A model generated the notes under the pieces. It saw only the letters and a list, made by a program, of their open reading frames with translations. It ran no database searches and was not told the DNA's origin. Shown here piece after piece: positions 34,714-43,338 of a stretch of 64,000 bases of DNA (position 1 is the stretch's first letter; every line of letters begins with the position of its first letter). Where the stretch lies: positions 1 through 64,000 of the forward strand of contig DATMES010000002.1 in the NCBI GenBank assembly GCA_035556555.1, read 5' to 3'. The DNA is from Frankiaceae bacterium. Lineage in GTDB: Bacteria > Actinomycetota > Actinomycetes > BP-191. The translations under genes were made by a program, and so were the position numbers.

Positions 34714-36453
34714 CTAGTTGAGCTGGACGACGCCGCCGGCGACCTTGACCGCGGCGGTGCCGTTGACGGTGACGTTGGTGCCCTTGAGCTCGAGCGCGCC
34801 GGTCGCCTCGACCTTCACTGTCGCGCCCTTCAGCGTCAGCCCGCCGGTCGCCGTGACGGACACCGCCTGCTTGGACGTCACGGCCACGTCGCCGTCCGCC
34901 GCGACCGTGACCTTGCCCTTCGACGTCACCGACACGTCGTGCGTCGACGTGACCGTCACGCCCTTCTGGCCCTGCGACAGCTCGATCGACGTGGACGCGT
35001 CGCCGGTCGCGATCGTCACGGTGCCCTTGTCGCCGTCCTCGTCGACGAACGTCAGCCGGTGCCCGGTCCGCGACGTGAACGCGCGCCGGACGACCTTGCC
35101 GTCCGCGACGACGGTGGGCCAGCCGTCCTTCGGCAGGTCGACGCCGTTGAACAGCGCCCCGAGTACGTACGGCACCCGCGGCACGCCGCCCGCGAACCCG
35201 ACGAGCACCTCGTCGCCGACCTCGGGCACGACCTGGAAGCCCGACGCGTTGCCGGCGCCGGGCTGGAGGACGCGGATCCAGTCGCTGACGTACGTCGCGT
35301 CCAGCCAGTCGAAGCGCACCTTGACCCGCCCGAGGCCGCCCTCGGAGTCGTTGTTGTCGACGACGACGGCGGGTACGACGCCGCCTCCCGGACCGCCCTG
35401 GTCGGCGGGCCTGGGGCGGTCGCCGACGCGGACGTACGTCCGGTACCCGGTGTCGCGGTCGAAGACGTGGCGTACCTCGGTGGCGGTGTAGCTGCCGTTC
35501 AGCGCGGCGCCCGCGCCGCCGACGGCGAACGTCACCCCCGGCAGCAGCTCGGGCGTCCCCAGCACCTCCGCCTCGACCTCGGCGATGCGGCTGCCGGCGC
35601 GGCTCGCCGCGCTGCGCGCGAGCGACGTCGCGAGGTCGGACGTCGTGACGCCGGGCGCCGGGATCGTCACGTCGGCCGTGCCGAGCTTCGCGGCGGTCGA
35701 CGCGGGAGCGGCGCCGCCCGGCTGCGCGCCGGGGTAAGTGCCCGGTGCCTGCGCGGTCGCGACGACCTCCTTCTTCGTCGTGGGATCCCACCCGCGCACG
35801 GTCGTCGAGCTGATCTGGTCGTTGCCGGCCGCGGCGACGCGCAGCCGCAGCAGCCGCCCGTCGCCGACGTGGAGCGCGCGCGGGTCAGCGCTGGTGAGGG
35901 CGCTGGCGTCGGGGGCCGACGAGGCAGCCGTCCGCGCCACCACGCAGAGCGCGCCGTCGCGGACGACGACGTCGCGGTCGACCTCCGCGGCGAGTCGCAG
36001 CACGAACGACCACCCGTCCTCGGCCACCCGCTCGCGGAACGGCAGCGGCGTACCCGGCACGTCGAGGGTCCCGACTCCGACGCCGGCCGCGCGCGCGACG
36101 GCGCCGAGGATCTCGGCGTACGACTGCTGCGGGTACGCCGTCGTCGCGTGGTGGCGGCGCAGCCGGTACGCCGCGTCGTACGCGACGACGACCGCGACCT
36201 GGCCCGCGCCGTCGTAACGGCACTCGAGTCCCGTCACGTCGCCGGTGAACAGCGTCGTCGCGCCGCACGCGACGGTCAGCGTCGCGCCGATGGTGGCGCC
36301 GACGGTCGCGAGCGCCGTACCCGCGGGATCGTCCAGCTCGACGGTCGCGACGGCGGGCAGGTTGAGTGCGGCGTCCACGGTGACGGCGCGGACGAGGCCG
36401 GCCTGCGCCGCGGTCAGCGGCGTGCCGCCGACGGAGACCGCGGGCGCGGTCAC
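34714..36453 (-). CDS. CIS spike protein (VgrG/gp5+gp27-like, Afp8-like)
   Basis: The 579-residue protein begins at GTG 36453 (GTGA with the LysM stop) and shows gp27-like domains (TPLTAAQAGLVRAVTVDAAL, then PQQSYAEILGAVARAAGVGV), the OB-fold region (VKVRFDWLDATYVSDWIRVL, PEVGDEVLVGFAGGVPRVP) and a C-terminal beta-helix of alternating polar repeats (VSVTSKGKVTVAADGDVAVT). The Asp-Trp-Ile-Arg-Val and EVGDEVLV segments are hallmarks of VgrG/gpV spikes. A trimer would pierce the target membrane, with the PAAR-like product of 46023-46412 as its tip. Confidence 0.95.
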   Translation of the reverse strand: MTAPAVSVGGTPLTAAQAGLVRAVTVDAALNLPAVATVELDDPAGTALATVGATIGATLTVACGATTLFTGDVTGLECRYDGAGQVAVVVAYDAAYRLRRHHATTAYPQQSYAEILGAVARAAGVGVGTLDVPGTPLPFRERVAEDGWSFVLRLAAEVDRDVVVRDGALCVVARTAASSAPDASALTSADPRALHVGDGRLLRLRVAAAGNDQISSTTVRGWDPTTKKEVVATAQAPGTYPGAQPGGAAPASTAAKLGTADVTIPAPGVTTSDLATSLARSAASRAGSRIAEVEAEVLGTPELLPGVTFAVGGAGAALNGSYTATEVRHVFDRDTGYRTYVRVGDRPRPADQGGPGGGVVPAVVVDNNDSEGGLGRVKVRFDWLDATYVSDWIRVLQPGAGNASGFQVVPEVGDEVLVGFAGGVPRVPYVLGALFNGVDLPKDGWPTVVADGKVVRRAFTSRTGHRLTFVDEDGDKGTVTIATGDASTSIELSQGQKGVTVTSTHDVSVTSKGKVTVAADGDVAVTSKQAVSVTATGGLTLKGATVKVEATGALELKGTNVTVNGTAAVKVAGGVVQLN

Positions 36454-37154
36454 GACGGCTCGGCGTGGCGGGCGGGGACGAGCAGCGTCTCGCCTGCGCG
36501 CAGGGCGAGCGGGTCCTCTATGCCGTTGGCGTCGGCGATGAGCCGCCAGAGCGCCGCGTCGCCGTACATCCGGTACGCCACGAGCGGCAGCCGGTCGCCG
36601 GCCCGCACGACGTGCGTCCGCGTGACGGCGCGCGCCCCCGACGTGGGGTTCTGCCGCGCGGGCGCGACGTCGACCTCCTCCATCGTGAGCACGGCGGTCG
36701 CGCGGCAGGGCTGCCCGTCGTTGCGGAACAACGTGAACGTCACGTCGACCTCGGTCATGACGGCCGTGAAGCCGGTCGTCGTGCCCCAGACGAACGTCAC
36801 GTACGGCGCGCAGGGCTCGTTGCGCTGCAGGCTCTCCGGGGTCGGCGCGCAGCAGGCGAGCAGTGTCTCGGCATCCGCGAGGACGCTGCCGGAGGCCGAG
36901 TCCGACTCGTCGAGGAACGCCGTCATCGTGAGCCGGCTCGGCTGCGCACCGAGCCACTGCAACGGCCCCGCGTGCTTCGCCGCCCGCGCCGCCGAGCGCG
37001 TCCACGCGGCGGACTTCGTGACGCGGTAGTCGGTGGGGTTGAAGTGCAGCGCCAGCGTCCGCGGCGAGCCGGCGTCGGCCCCCGCGGCCGTGACCGGCTT
37101 GATGGTGAGGTGCGCCTTCTCGAGCTTGGTGTCGCTCGCGGCCTGGAGGGTCAC
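36450..37154 (-). CDS. CIS LysM-domain adaptor protein (Afp7-like)
   Basis: The 234-residue protein has the CIS adaptor layout: an N-terminal domain with PRTLALHFNPTDYRVTKSA, a middle part with MTEVDVTFTLFRNDGQPCRA, and a C-terminal LysM of about 50 residues (THVVRAGDRLPLVAYRMYGD, then DPLALRAGETLLVP). In Afp and PVC particles this protein joins the tube to the spike hub. The start is GTG 37154, two nt after the stop of the second tube gene. The stop overlaps the spike start. The LysM is used structurally here, not for binding peptidoglycan. Confidence 0.93.
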   Translation of the reverse strand: MTLQAASDTKLEKAHLTIKPVTAAGADAGSPRTLALHFNPTDYRVTKSAAWTRSAARAAKHAGPLQWLGAQPSRLTMTAFLDESDSASGSVLADAETLLACCAPTPESLQRNEPCAPYVTFVWGTTTGFTAVMTEVDVTFTLFRNDGQPCRATAVLTMEEVDVAPARQNPTSGARAVTRTHVVRAGDRLPLVAYRMYGDAALWRLIADANGIEDPLALRAGETLLVPARHAEPS

Positions 37155-37156
37155 GG

Positions 37157-37564
37157 CTAGTCCACGAACCCCTGGTGCGCGATCTCGAGCGTCTCGACGA
37201 CGGCGGCGAGGTCGCCGCTGCGCATCGGCGGGATCGTCCAGCGGACCGGGATCGCCTCGATGAAGCTCCACCGCTGGAGCGGCTGTCCCGTGGAGGCGTA
37301 CACGACGATCTCGCCGTGCATCCGCCGTGTCTCGCGCGCCTGCTTGCGGAACCACGCCATCATCGACGCGCCGTCCGTCATGACCCGGCTCAGCGTGATC
37401 TTGTCGTACTCGATCTGGCCGCGGAGCTGGTGCACGGTCCCCGACGCCCCGCCGTCCGGGCGCTGCTCGATCGTGATCGACATGCCGCCGAGAGCGACCT
37501 CCGTCCACATGCCGAGGTCGAGGTCGTCGAGCTTGACGCTGAAGCCCGCGACGACGTCACTCAC
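37157..37564 (-). CDS. CIS inner tube protein 2 (gp19 family)
   Basis: The 135-residue protein is of the phage tail tube type: GFSVKLDDLDLGMWTEVALG, then ASGTVHQLRGQIEYDKITLS, MMAWFRKQ, and a C-terminal RWTIPPMRSGDLAAVVETLE with EIAHQGF. Tube proteins of this family stack as hexamers inside the sheath. A second, longer tube protein is encoded at 38729-39175; as in other CIS, the minor one may form the layer next to the baseplate. Neighbouring genes are the P-rich 183-residue protein and the LysM adaptor. Confidence 0.93.
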   Translation of the reverse strand: MSDVVAGFSVKLDDLDLGMWTEVALGGMSITIEQRPDGGASGTVHQLRGQIEYDKITLSRVMTDGASMMAWFRKQARETRRMHGEIVVYASTGQPLQRWSFIEAIPVRWTIPPMRSGDLAAVVETLEIAHQGFVD

Positions 37565-37567
37565 CGG

Positions 37568-38119
37568 TCACCGCCCTGCCGGGTACGGCCCCGCGCGCTG
37601 CCGGTCGCGCGCGAGGTCGGCGTCGAGCAACGCGCGGACGCGCGGGTAGAGCAGGCGCGCCTGGCGGTCGAGCGCGGCGTCGTCGGGCGCGCCGGCGGCG
37701 GGCGCCGTGACAGGCGGGGCGGTGGCGGGCGGCGGTGGCGCGGGGCGGGGCGGCGGCGTACGGCTCGTCCTCCGCGCCACCTCGGCCGCCTCCGCCCGCA
37801 GCGCGTCGCGCGCGCCGGGCCTGTGCGCGGGGTCGAGCACCGCGCGGGCGTGCTGGACGGCGGGCGGCGTCCGTTCGGCGGGTGGCTCGCGGCGTACGGC
37901 GGGGGCGGGCACGGGCGCGACCCGAGGCGCGGCCTGCGCGGGCGGCGCGGGCGGCGGGGCCGCGAGCAGCGGGAGCCGGACGTGGCCGAGCAGCGCGCCG
38001 CGGGCGCCGTGGCCGAGCGACGACGTGAGGCGTACGGGGCGCCACGCGGCGAGGCGGCGCTCGTGGCGGTCGTCCACGACGCGTGGCGGCGCGCCGAGCG
38101 TCGTCGCCAGGGGGGTCAC
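37568..38119 (-). CDS. Pro/Ala-rich CIS operon protein of unknown role
   Basis: This 183-residue protein starts at GTG 38119 (GTGA overlap). Its first ~50 residues are folded-looking (LAAWRPVRLTSSLGHGARGA), the middle is Pro/Ala/Arg-rich and probably disordered, and the last ~35 residues are helical (DRQARLLYPRVRALLDADLA). No family was recognised. Its place between tube and adaptor genes, and the lack of any long tape-measure gene in the operon, make it a candidate for a short ruler or an assembly factor; this is inference. It also occupies a slot where actinobacterial CIS operons commonly have a small variable protein. Confidence 0.65.
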   Translation of the reverse strand: MTPLATTLGAPPRVVDDRHERRLAAWRPVRLTSSLGHGARGALLGHVRLPLLAAPPPAPPAQAAPRVAPVPAPAVRREPPAERTPPAVQHARAVLDPAHRPGARDALRAEAAEVARRTSRTPPPRPAPPPPATAPPVTAPAAGAPDDAALDRQARLLYPRVRALLDADLARDRQRAGPYPAGR

Positions 38120-38277
38120 GGCCTGCCCTCGCGGACGCGTTCGGCGATGCGGCCGGCCTCGTCGACGTACCGACGGCGCAGCGGGTGCTCGAGGTCGACG
38201 ATCTCCGCGTGCGACCAGTGGAAGTGGAACGCGAGGTACGCCACCTCCTCGAACAGCCGGTCCGGCGCCGTCGTCAC
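38116..38277 (-). CDS. Tiny CIS operon protein (53 residues, DUF6760-like)
   Basis: From GTG 38277 the product is 53 residues: VTTAPDRLFEEVAYLAFHFH, then WSHAEIVDLEHPLRRRYVDE and a short helical tail. The WSHAEIVDLEHPLR core is that of small proteins typical of actinobacterial CIS operons and of tail assembly chaperone fragments in phages. Both ends overlap neighbours as GTGA, which argues strongly that it is a real gene despite its size. Role presumably in tube assembly. Confidence 0.85.
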   Translation of the reverse strand: MTTAPDRLFEEVAYLAFHFHWSHAEIVDLEHPLRRRYVDEAGRIAERVREGRP

Positions 38278-38732
38278 GATTCCCCCAGGCGCCCACCGGC
38301 CATGTCGACCGCGAACTCCTCCGAGCAGGCGGGGCAGCAGACCGAGGCGCGCGTGTGGCCCTCGGTGTTGACCCTGCGGTACAGGTCCTGGAGGAACGCC
38401 ACGTCGGTCGCCCACATCGTCTCGACGACCGCGTCGTCGACCCGGTCGACGTCGCCGAGCCGCGTGATGACGCGGGAGAGCAGGACGACCGTGAGGTACG
38501 CCTGGTTGTCGCGCACCCGCGCGTCCATCAACGGGACCAGCTCGTCCCGCGCGGTCGCGAGCCGCATCGTGCCGGTGCGGTGCACGCGGCCGCGCTCGTC
38601 GGTGTAGCCGCGGGGGAGCACGAAGTCGAACTCCGTCGGCTCCGCGGCGGGGCCTGCCGCCGTCGCAACGCCGGCCTGCGGGGCCAGCGCGCGGGCCGCC
38701 GCGACCTCGGCCGCGCTCGGCGCCCGCGTCAC
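38274..38732 (-). CDS. CIS tail assembly-type protein with C-terminal CxxC
   Basis: The 152-residue protein (GTG 38732, GTGA overlap with the tube gene) contains TEFDFVLPRGYTDERGRVHR, a helical core (LTVVLLSRVITRLG) and a C-terminal CCPACSEEFAVDMAG (Cys132/133/136). It matches the phage tail assembly chaperone-like proteins placed between the tube and DUF6760 genes in actinobacterial CIS operons. It may be the CIS counterpart of the gpG/gpGT chaperone with the following tiny gene as its partner. The CxxC suggests zinc binding, but a second pair is lacking. Confidence 0.82.
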   Translation of the reverse strand: MTRAPSAAEVAAARALAPQAGVATAAGPAAEPTEFDFVLPRGYTDERGRVHRTGTMRLATARDELVPLMDARVRDNQAYLTVVLLSRVITRLGDVDRVDDAVVETMWATDVAFLQDLYRRVNTEGHTRASVCCPACSEEFAVDMAGGRLGES

Positions 38733-39175
38733 TTCGTCACCTCGGCCTCGGTCCACGTCATCGTGAACTTCTCGGTCATGGGCTCGTTGCTGCCGGCCTT
38801 GAACGAGCTCGTCTCGACCGACTTCACCCAGACGTTCGAGAACGAGTAGCTCTTGATCTTGGCGCCGGTGAGGTCGAACACGTCGACGGTCGCGGCCTTG
38901 CGCGCGGCGACGGGGTCGCCCTTCATGACGACGCCGAGCCAGTCGCTGATCGCGAGGTCGTCGGTGAGCTGGCGGGTGACCGTGATCTCGCCCGGCTTGT
39001 ACGCGCCCGGCACGTGGGAGATGACGAGCTTGCCGTCGGAGGTCTGCGTCTTCGTCTCGATCATGTCGACCTCGAGCTTGAGGCCGCTGACGTCGATGAC
39101 GGACGGGCAGGTGATGCCGTCGATCTTGAACGCGAACTTGTACGCGACCGCGCCGTCGCCGGTGGCGAACGCCAT
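38729..39175 (-). CDS. CIS inner tube protein 1 (gp19 family)
   Basis: This 148-residue product starts MAFATGDGAVAYKFAFKIDG and has the T4 gp19-like signature (LEVDMIETKTQTSDGKLVIS, then PGEITVTRQLTDDLAISDWL), ending with FTMTWTEAEVTK. It directly follows the sheath gene, 15 nt downstream, the usual order sheath-tube, and is the best candidate for the main tube subunit. ATG 39175 lies after CCAGGAGGA. Tube hexamers carry cargo in the lumen. Confidence 0.95.
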   Translation of the reverse strand: MAFATGDGAVAYKFAFKIDGITCPSVIDVSGLKLEVDMIETKTQTSDGKLVISHVPGAYKPGEITVTRQLTDDLAISDWLGVVMKGDPVAARKAATVDVFDLTGAKIKSYSFSNVWVKSVETSSFKAGSNEPMTEKFTMTWTEAEVTK

Positions 39176-39190
39176 GTCTCCTCCTGGGTA

Positions 39191-40768
39191 CTACTCGGTG
39201 AGGCTGGCGCCGCCCGAGAACTGGGACAGCCGGAAGATCACGAACTCCGCGGGCTTGACCGGCGCGACGCCGATCTCGCAGATCACCTGGCCGGCGTCGA
39301 TGGACTCGGCGGTGTTGTTCTCGCCGTCGCACTTCACGTAGAACGCCTCGCCGGGTGTGGAGCCGAACAGCGCGCCGGCCCGCCACTGCATGACGAGGAA
39401 CGCCGAGATGCTGCGCCGGATCCGCGCCCACAACGCCTCGTCGTTGGGCTCGAACACGCACCACTGCGTACCGCCGGCGATGGACTCCTCGAGGAAGTTG
39501 AAGAGCCGCCGGACGTTGACGTACTTCCAGTCGGGCTCGTTCTTCGTCGCGAGCGTGCGCGCGCCCCAGACGACGGGGCCGCGGCCGGGGAACGGCCTGA
39601 TGCAGTTGACGCCGAGCGGGTTCAGCGTGTTCTGCTCGCCGGTCGTGGTCGTCCACTCGACGTCGACGGCGCCGCGGATCGGCTCGTTCGCGGGCGCCTT
39701 GTGCACGCCGCGGGTGTCGTCGCTGCGGCCCCAGATGCCGGCGATGTGGCCGCTCGGCGGCATCGCGCGGACCTTGTCGGAGAGCGGGTCGAGCGTCTTG
39801 ATCCAGGGCCAGTACAGCGTCGCGTACTTCGACCCCGCGACGCCGTCCCAGAACGTGTAGATGCCCTGCGCGTCGAGCCCCGGCAGCGGGTCGAGGATCG
39901 CCATCCTGTCCTGCATGCCCTCGCAGTGGGCGACCATCGCCTTCTGCACGGCGTTGACGCCGGTGGGGTCGACGGCCCCGCGCTCGTAGGCGCTCATGAG
40001 GTCGGGGACGCAGAGCATCGTGATCTCGTCAATGGTCTCCAGGCCGCCCATGCCGGTCCTGGCGGACGAGTCGCCGATGTACATCGACGCGGTCACCGTC
40101 TCGGGCGGCAGCGCGGGCACCGGCGGCGGCGCGGCGAGGACGACCTCGCCGAGCGGCGGCGGCTTCGCGACCTCCGCGTCCGGCGTCGCGACCATCGTCA
40201 CGAGCGTCGACTGCTCGGTGACGTACGTGGGCGCGTACCTCTCGGCGTCGGGCCGTACGGAGAGCCCGGTGAGGGTGTCGACGACGCGGCCGCCCTGCTT
40301 CACCAGCAGCGTGAACGTGTCCGGGGCCGGCGGGTCGTCGGGCCGTACCTCCAGGACGACGGGGCCCGCGGCGTCGCCGCGCGCCGTCACGGTGAACGCG
40401 CCGACGGTGCCGGCGGGCAGCGCGGCCTGCGCGCCGGCCGGCTTCAGCGCGGCGGTGTCCTTCGTGTCGTCGGCCGTGGCGGGCGCGTCGAGCGCGGGCG
40501 CGGCGTCGGCGCCGACGCGGACGACGTAGCACTCGCCGCCGCCGTTGAGGAAGAAGCCGAACACCGCGTGGGCGAGGTAAGCGCCGTCGACGTAGTACCC
40601 GAACGTCTTCGTGAACTGCGACCAGTTGGTCACCTTCACCGGCGTGTCGAACGGCCCGATGCCCGCGAAGCCCACGAACGCCGCGACGGCCGTGCCGACG
40701 CCCTCGATGGGCTTCGACGCGGACGGCATCTCCTCGACGAAGACCCCGGGGGAGAGATAGGTCGGCAT
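39191..40768 (-). CDS. CIS contractile sheath protein (Afp2/3/4-like)
   Basis: The 525-residue protein opens MPTYLSPGVFVEEMPSASKP, the classic tail sheath N-terminus, and ends with the conserved sheath C-terminal domain: VRRLFNFLEESIAGG, FEPNDEALWARIRRS, SISAFLVMQWRAGALFG and CEIGVAPVKPAEFVIFRLSQ. The middle (about 120-240) is a variable insertion with Pro/Val-rich sequence. Only one sheath gene is present, as in actinobacterial CIS, in contrast to three in Afp. The start is ATG 40768 after GGAAGGGGATCGCG. It is the first gene of the minus-strand structural operon. Confidence 0.97.
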   Translation of the reverse strand: MPTYLSPGVFVEEMPSASKPIEGVGTAVAAFVGFAGIGPFDTPVKVTNWSQFTKTFGYYVDGAYLAHAVFGFFLNGGGECYVVRVGADAAPALDAPATADDTKDTAALKPAGAQAALPAGTVGAFTVTARGDAAGPVVLEVRPDDPPAPDTFTLLVKQGGRVVDTLTGLSVRPDAERYAPTYVTEQSTLVTMVATPDAEVAKPPPLGEVVLAAPPPVPALPPETVTASMYIGDSSARTGMGGLETIDEITMLCVPDLMSAYERGAVDPTGVNAVQKAMVAHCEGMQDRMAILDPLPGLDAQGIYTFWDGVAGSKYATLYWPWIKTLDPLSDKVRAMPPSGHIAGIWGRSDDTRGVHKAPANEPIRGAVDVEWTTTTGEQNTLNPLGVNCIRPFPGRGPVVWGARTLATKNEPDWKYVNVRRLFNFLEESIAGGTQWCVFEPNDEALWARIRRSISAFLVMQWRAGALFGSTPGEAFYVKCDGENNTAESIDAGQVICEIGVAPVKPAEFVIFRLSQFSGGASLTE

Positions 40769-40881
40769 CGCGATCCCCTTCCGTGGATGCCGCGAGTCTC
40801 GTGCGCCGCGGGGGCCGCGGGAACGGGCGCGGGGGAAGCGCAGGGGGCAGACCGCGGCCGCCCTTTGAGGCAGCGCCGGTG

Positions 40882-40907
40882 CACCGTCCGGCGCGCGCCG
40901 GACCGTG
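40882..40907. promoter_or_regulatory. Palindrome in the sheath/DUF4157 divergent promoter region
   Basis: GTCCGGCGC-GCGCCGGAC (40886-40903) is a perfect 18-bp palindrome, extended to CAC...GTG after one mismatch on each side. It lies about 118 nt upstream of the sheath ATG and 34 nt upstream of the divergent gene at 40941. An operator is possible; in such GC-rich sequence it may also be chance. Confidence 0.4.
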
Positions 40908-40940
40908 GCGCCGTTCCCGCGCGGGGAGGACGCTCGCGGG

Positions 40941-41465
40941 ATGGCGCACGACGAGACAGCGCACGAGCACGCGCGTCCCGCGCCGGCGCGGCCGGCCGGT
41001 CCTCAGGGCAGGACGGAGCCGCTGGTCGACCTGCACCGCGCGGCGGGCAACGCCGCCGTCGGCGCCGCGGTGCGCGCCGTCGTCTCCGGCGGCGGCACGC
41101 CGCTGGACCCGGCGGTCCAGCGCACCATGGAACGCGCCCTCGGCACCGACCTGTCCTCGGTCCGCGTGCACACCGACGCAGCGGCCGCACGGTCTGCCGC
41201 GGCGGTCTCCGCGCGGGCGTACACCAGCGGCGACCACGTGGTCTTCGGCGCGGGCGCGTACGACCCGGGCTCGCCCGCCGGGCTGCACACGCTCGCGCAC
41301 GAGCTCGCCCACGTCGGCCAGCAGCGGCGCGGCGCGGTAGCCGGCACCGACACCGGCAACGGGCTGCGGGTGAGCGACCCGGGGGACGCCGACGAGCGCG
41401 CGGCCGACCGCGTCGCGCACGAGGCCGTCGCGAGCCTCGGCGTCAGCCGGCGGGGAGGTCGGTGA
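40941..41465 (+). CDS. DUF4157 (eCIS core domain) protein with HELAH motif
   Basis: The 174-residue protein carries residues 28-40 LVDLHRAAGNAAV and VQR at 59-61, matching two other proteins of the locus, then the DUF4157 core: LGTDLSSVRVHTDAAAA, ARAYTSGDHVVFGAGAYDPG and HTLAHELAHVGQQRR with HELAH at 120-124. DUF4157 is strongly associated with eCIS loci and their cargo; the HExxH suggests a metalloprotease-like fold. Usually it is fused to an effector domain; here it stands alone and ends 41 residues after the motif region. It is the only short plus-strand gene between the two minus-strand operons and its 3' end overlaps the AAA+ gene by 23 nt. ATG 40905 is an alternative start. Confidence 0.9.
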   Translation: MAHDETAHEHARPAPARPAGPQGRTEPLVDLHRAAGNAAVGAAVRAVVSGGGTPLDPAVQRTMERALGTDLSSVRVHTDAAAARSAAAVSARAYTSGDHVVFGAGAYDPGSPAGLHTLAHELAHVGQQRRGAVAGTDTGNGLRVSDPGDADERAADRVAHEAVASLGVSRRGGR

Positions 41466-43338
41466 GGAGCCGGCCGAGCTTGCGGTACTCGGCCCGCGCC
41501 GCCGCCACGAGGCCGGCCGTCGTCACGGGCAGGCCGCTCGCCGCCGCGCCGTACGCCGCCGCGACCGCCGCGGAGCGGATGCCGCCGCCGGAGAGGTCGA
41601 ACCGCTCGGCGAGCAGCCGTACGTCCACGTCGTCCCGCGGCACGCGGCCGAGGCAGCGGCGCCACAGGTCGGCGCGCGCTGCCGCGTCGGGCGGCGCGAA
41701 GTCGACGATCGCGTCGAGCCTGCGGAGGAACGCCTCGTCGACGTTGCCGCGGAGGTTGGTCGCGAGCACCGCGAGCCCGTCGAAGCTCTCCATCCGCTGG
41801 AGCAGGTACGCCACCTCGATGTTGGCGTGCCTGTCGTGCGCGTCGCCGACGGGGGAGCGCTTGCCGAACAGCGCGTCCGCCTCGTCGAAGAGCAGCACGC
41901 CGTTGACGCCCTCCGCCTCGTCGAAGACGCGTTCGAGGTTCTTCTCGGTCTCCCCGACGTACTTGTCGACGACGCGGGACAGGTCCACGACGTAGAGGTC
42001 GAGCCCGAGCCGGTGCGCCAGCGCCTCGGCGCTCGTCGTCTTGCCCGTCCCCGGCTCGCCCGTGAACAGCGCCGTCACGCCGTGCCCCCGCCCGCCGCCG
42101 GGGCGCATCCCCCACTCGCCGACGACGCGCAGGCGGTGCCGCGCGCGATCGACGACGTGCTCGAGCTGCGTGCGGGTCTCCTCGGCGAGCACGACGTCGT
42201 CCAGCGAGACGGCGGGCCGGACGCGGCGGGCGAGGCGCTCGAGCGCGGCGCCGTTCTGCGTCCGCGCGCCCGCGACGAGAGCGGCCCTGTCCGGTGTGCC
42301 GCCGCCGAGGCGCGCGGCGGCGACGGCGCGGCGCATCCCGTCGGGCGAGAGCACGACCTCGTCGCCGGGTACGTCCGCCAGGTCGGCGCCGGCCAGCGCC
42401 CGCCACAGCGCCGCGCGCTCGGCCGCGCCGGGAACCGGTGCCTGGACGACGTACGGCACCTGCGTGGACCAGTACGGGTCCCACGTCGCGCGGCCGTACA
42501 GCACGGTCACGCAGCCCAGCTCGGCGAACGCGCGCGGCGGCGCCTCCACCGGCCCCGCCAGCAGGCCGGCGCCGGTGAGCAGCGCCTCCCTCGCCGCGAG
42601 CGCCGCGCACTCCGCCGGGTCCGCGACGCGCGACAGGTCGACCGGCAGCACCGCCAGGCCCGCGGCGTCGATCGCGGCCGCCGCCCCCGCGCGGCCCGCG
42701 GAGCCCGGCGTCTCCTGGACGTACGCGAGGCGCGCCCCGCCCGCGAGCGCCTTGGCGAGGTCGGGCAGCACGTCGAGCGGCACCGGCGGCTCGCCGAGCG
42801 CGGCCGCGACGACCGGGTCGTACGTGCCGTCGCCCAGCAGGTGCGCGACGACCCTGTCGGCGGGGCGGACCGCGCGGGTGAGGAACGGCCGGTCCGCGTC
42901 GTCCACGTGCACGAGGCGGTGCGCCACGAGCGGCCCCGCCGGGCCCAGCCGCGCCCGCGCGGGGCCGTCGGCGGGGTCGGCGCCGCAGAGCGCGAGCGCG
43001 AGGCCCACCGAGGCGCGGCGGCGGCTCACGTCGTCGTTGAGGTAGGCGTAGAGCCGCTCGAACGCCGGCTCCACGTCCGGCGCCACCGCGACGACGAGCA
43101 GCGCGAGGTCGAGCGCCGAGAGGCCGAACGCGGCCGCGAGCGCGTCGAGCCCGCCCGTCCCGACGGGCACCGCGGGAGGCCACGGCGTACGCCGTGCCGC
43201 GAGCAGCGCGTCGACCTCGGCGTCGCCGACGTAGAGCCCGAGGAACCGGTCGTCGACGTCGTCGCCGGTGCCGCGCCGCGCCGCGACGAGTGCGGCGACG
43301 GGGTCGTAGAGCGCGCGGACCAGCGCGACGGCGTTCAC
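41443..43338 (-). CDS. CIS AAA+ ATPase (Afp15-like)
   Basis: The 631-residue protein has an N-terminal ~400-residue region specific to CIS ATPases (FGLSALDLALLVVAVAPDVE, ending LARRVRPAVSLDDVVL) and one C-terminal AAA+ module: Walker A TGEPGTGKTTSAEAL near 425-440, Walker B GVLLFDEADALFGKRS near 478-490, sensor 1 LAVLATNLRGNVDEAFLRR and arginine finger Arg in the FLRRLD segment. In Afp and PVC it is needed for particle assembly or cargo loading. The start is GTG 43338, overlapping the DUF4255 stop, so cap and ATPase are coupled. Confidence 0.94.
   Translation of the reverse strand: MNAVALVRALYDPVAALVAARRGTGDDVDDRFLGLYVGDAEVDALLAARRTPWPPAVPVGTGGLDALAAAFGLSALDLALLVVAVAPDVEPAFERLYAYLNDDVSRRRASVGLALALCGADPADGPARARLGPAGPLVAHRLVHVDDADRPFLTRAVRPADRVVAHLLGDGTYDPVVAAALGEPPVPLDVLPDLAKALAGGARLAYVQETPGSAGRAGAAAAIDAAGLAVLPVDLSRVADPAECAALAAREALLTGAGLLAGPVEAPPRAFAELGCVTVLYGRATWDPYWSTQVPYVVQAPVPGAAERAALWRALAGADLADVPGDEVVLSPDGMRRAVAAARLGGGTPDRAALVAGARTQNGAALERLARRVRPAVSLDDVVLAEETRTQLEHVVDRARHRLRVVGEWGMRPGGGRGHGVTALFTGEPGTGKTTSAEALAHRLGLDLYVVDLSRVVDKYVGETEKNLERVFDEAEGVNGVLLFDEADALFGKRSPVGDAHDRHANIEVAYLLQRMESFDGLAVLATNLRGNVDEAFLRRLDAIVDFAPPDAAARADLWRRCLGRVPRDDVDVRLLAERFDLSGGGIRSAAVAAAYGAAASGLPVTTAGLVAAARAEYRKLGRLLTDLPAG

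Noticed and set aside
39014-41995. Plus-strand open frame of ~990 codons across the sheath gene
   Set aside because: Antisense of the sheath, palindrome region and ATPase end; no family features, and it would contradict the sheath operon.
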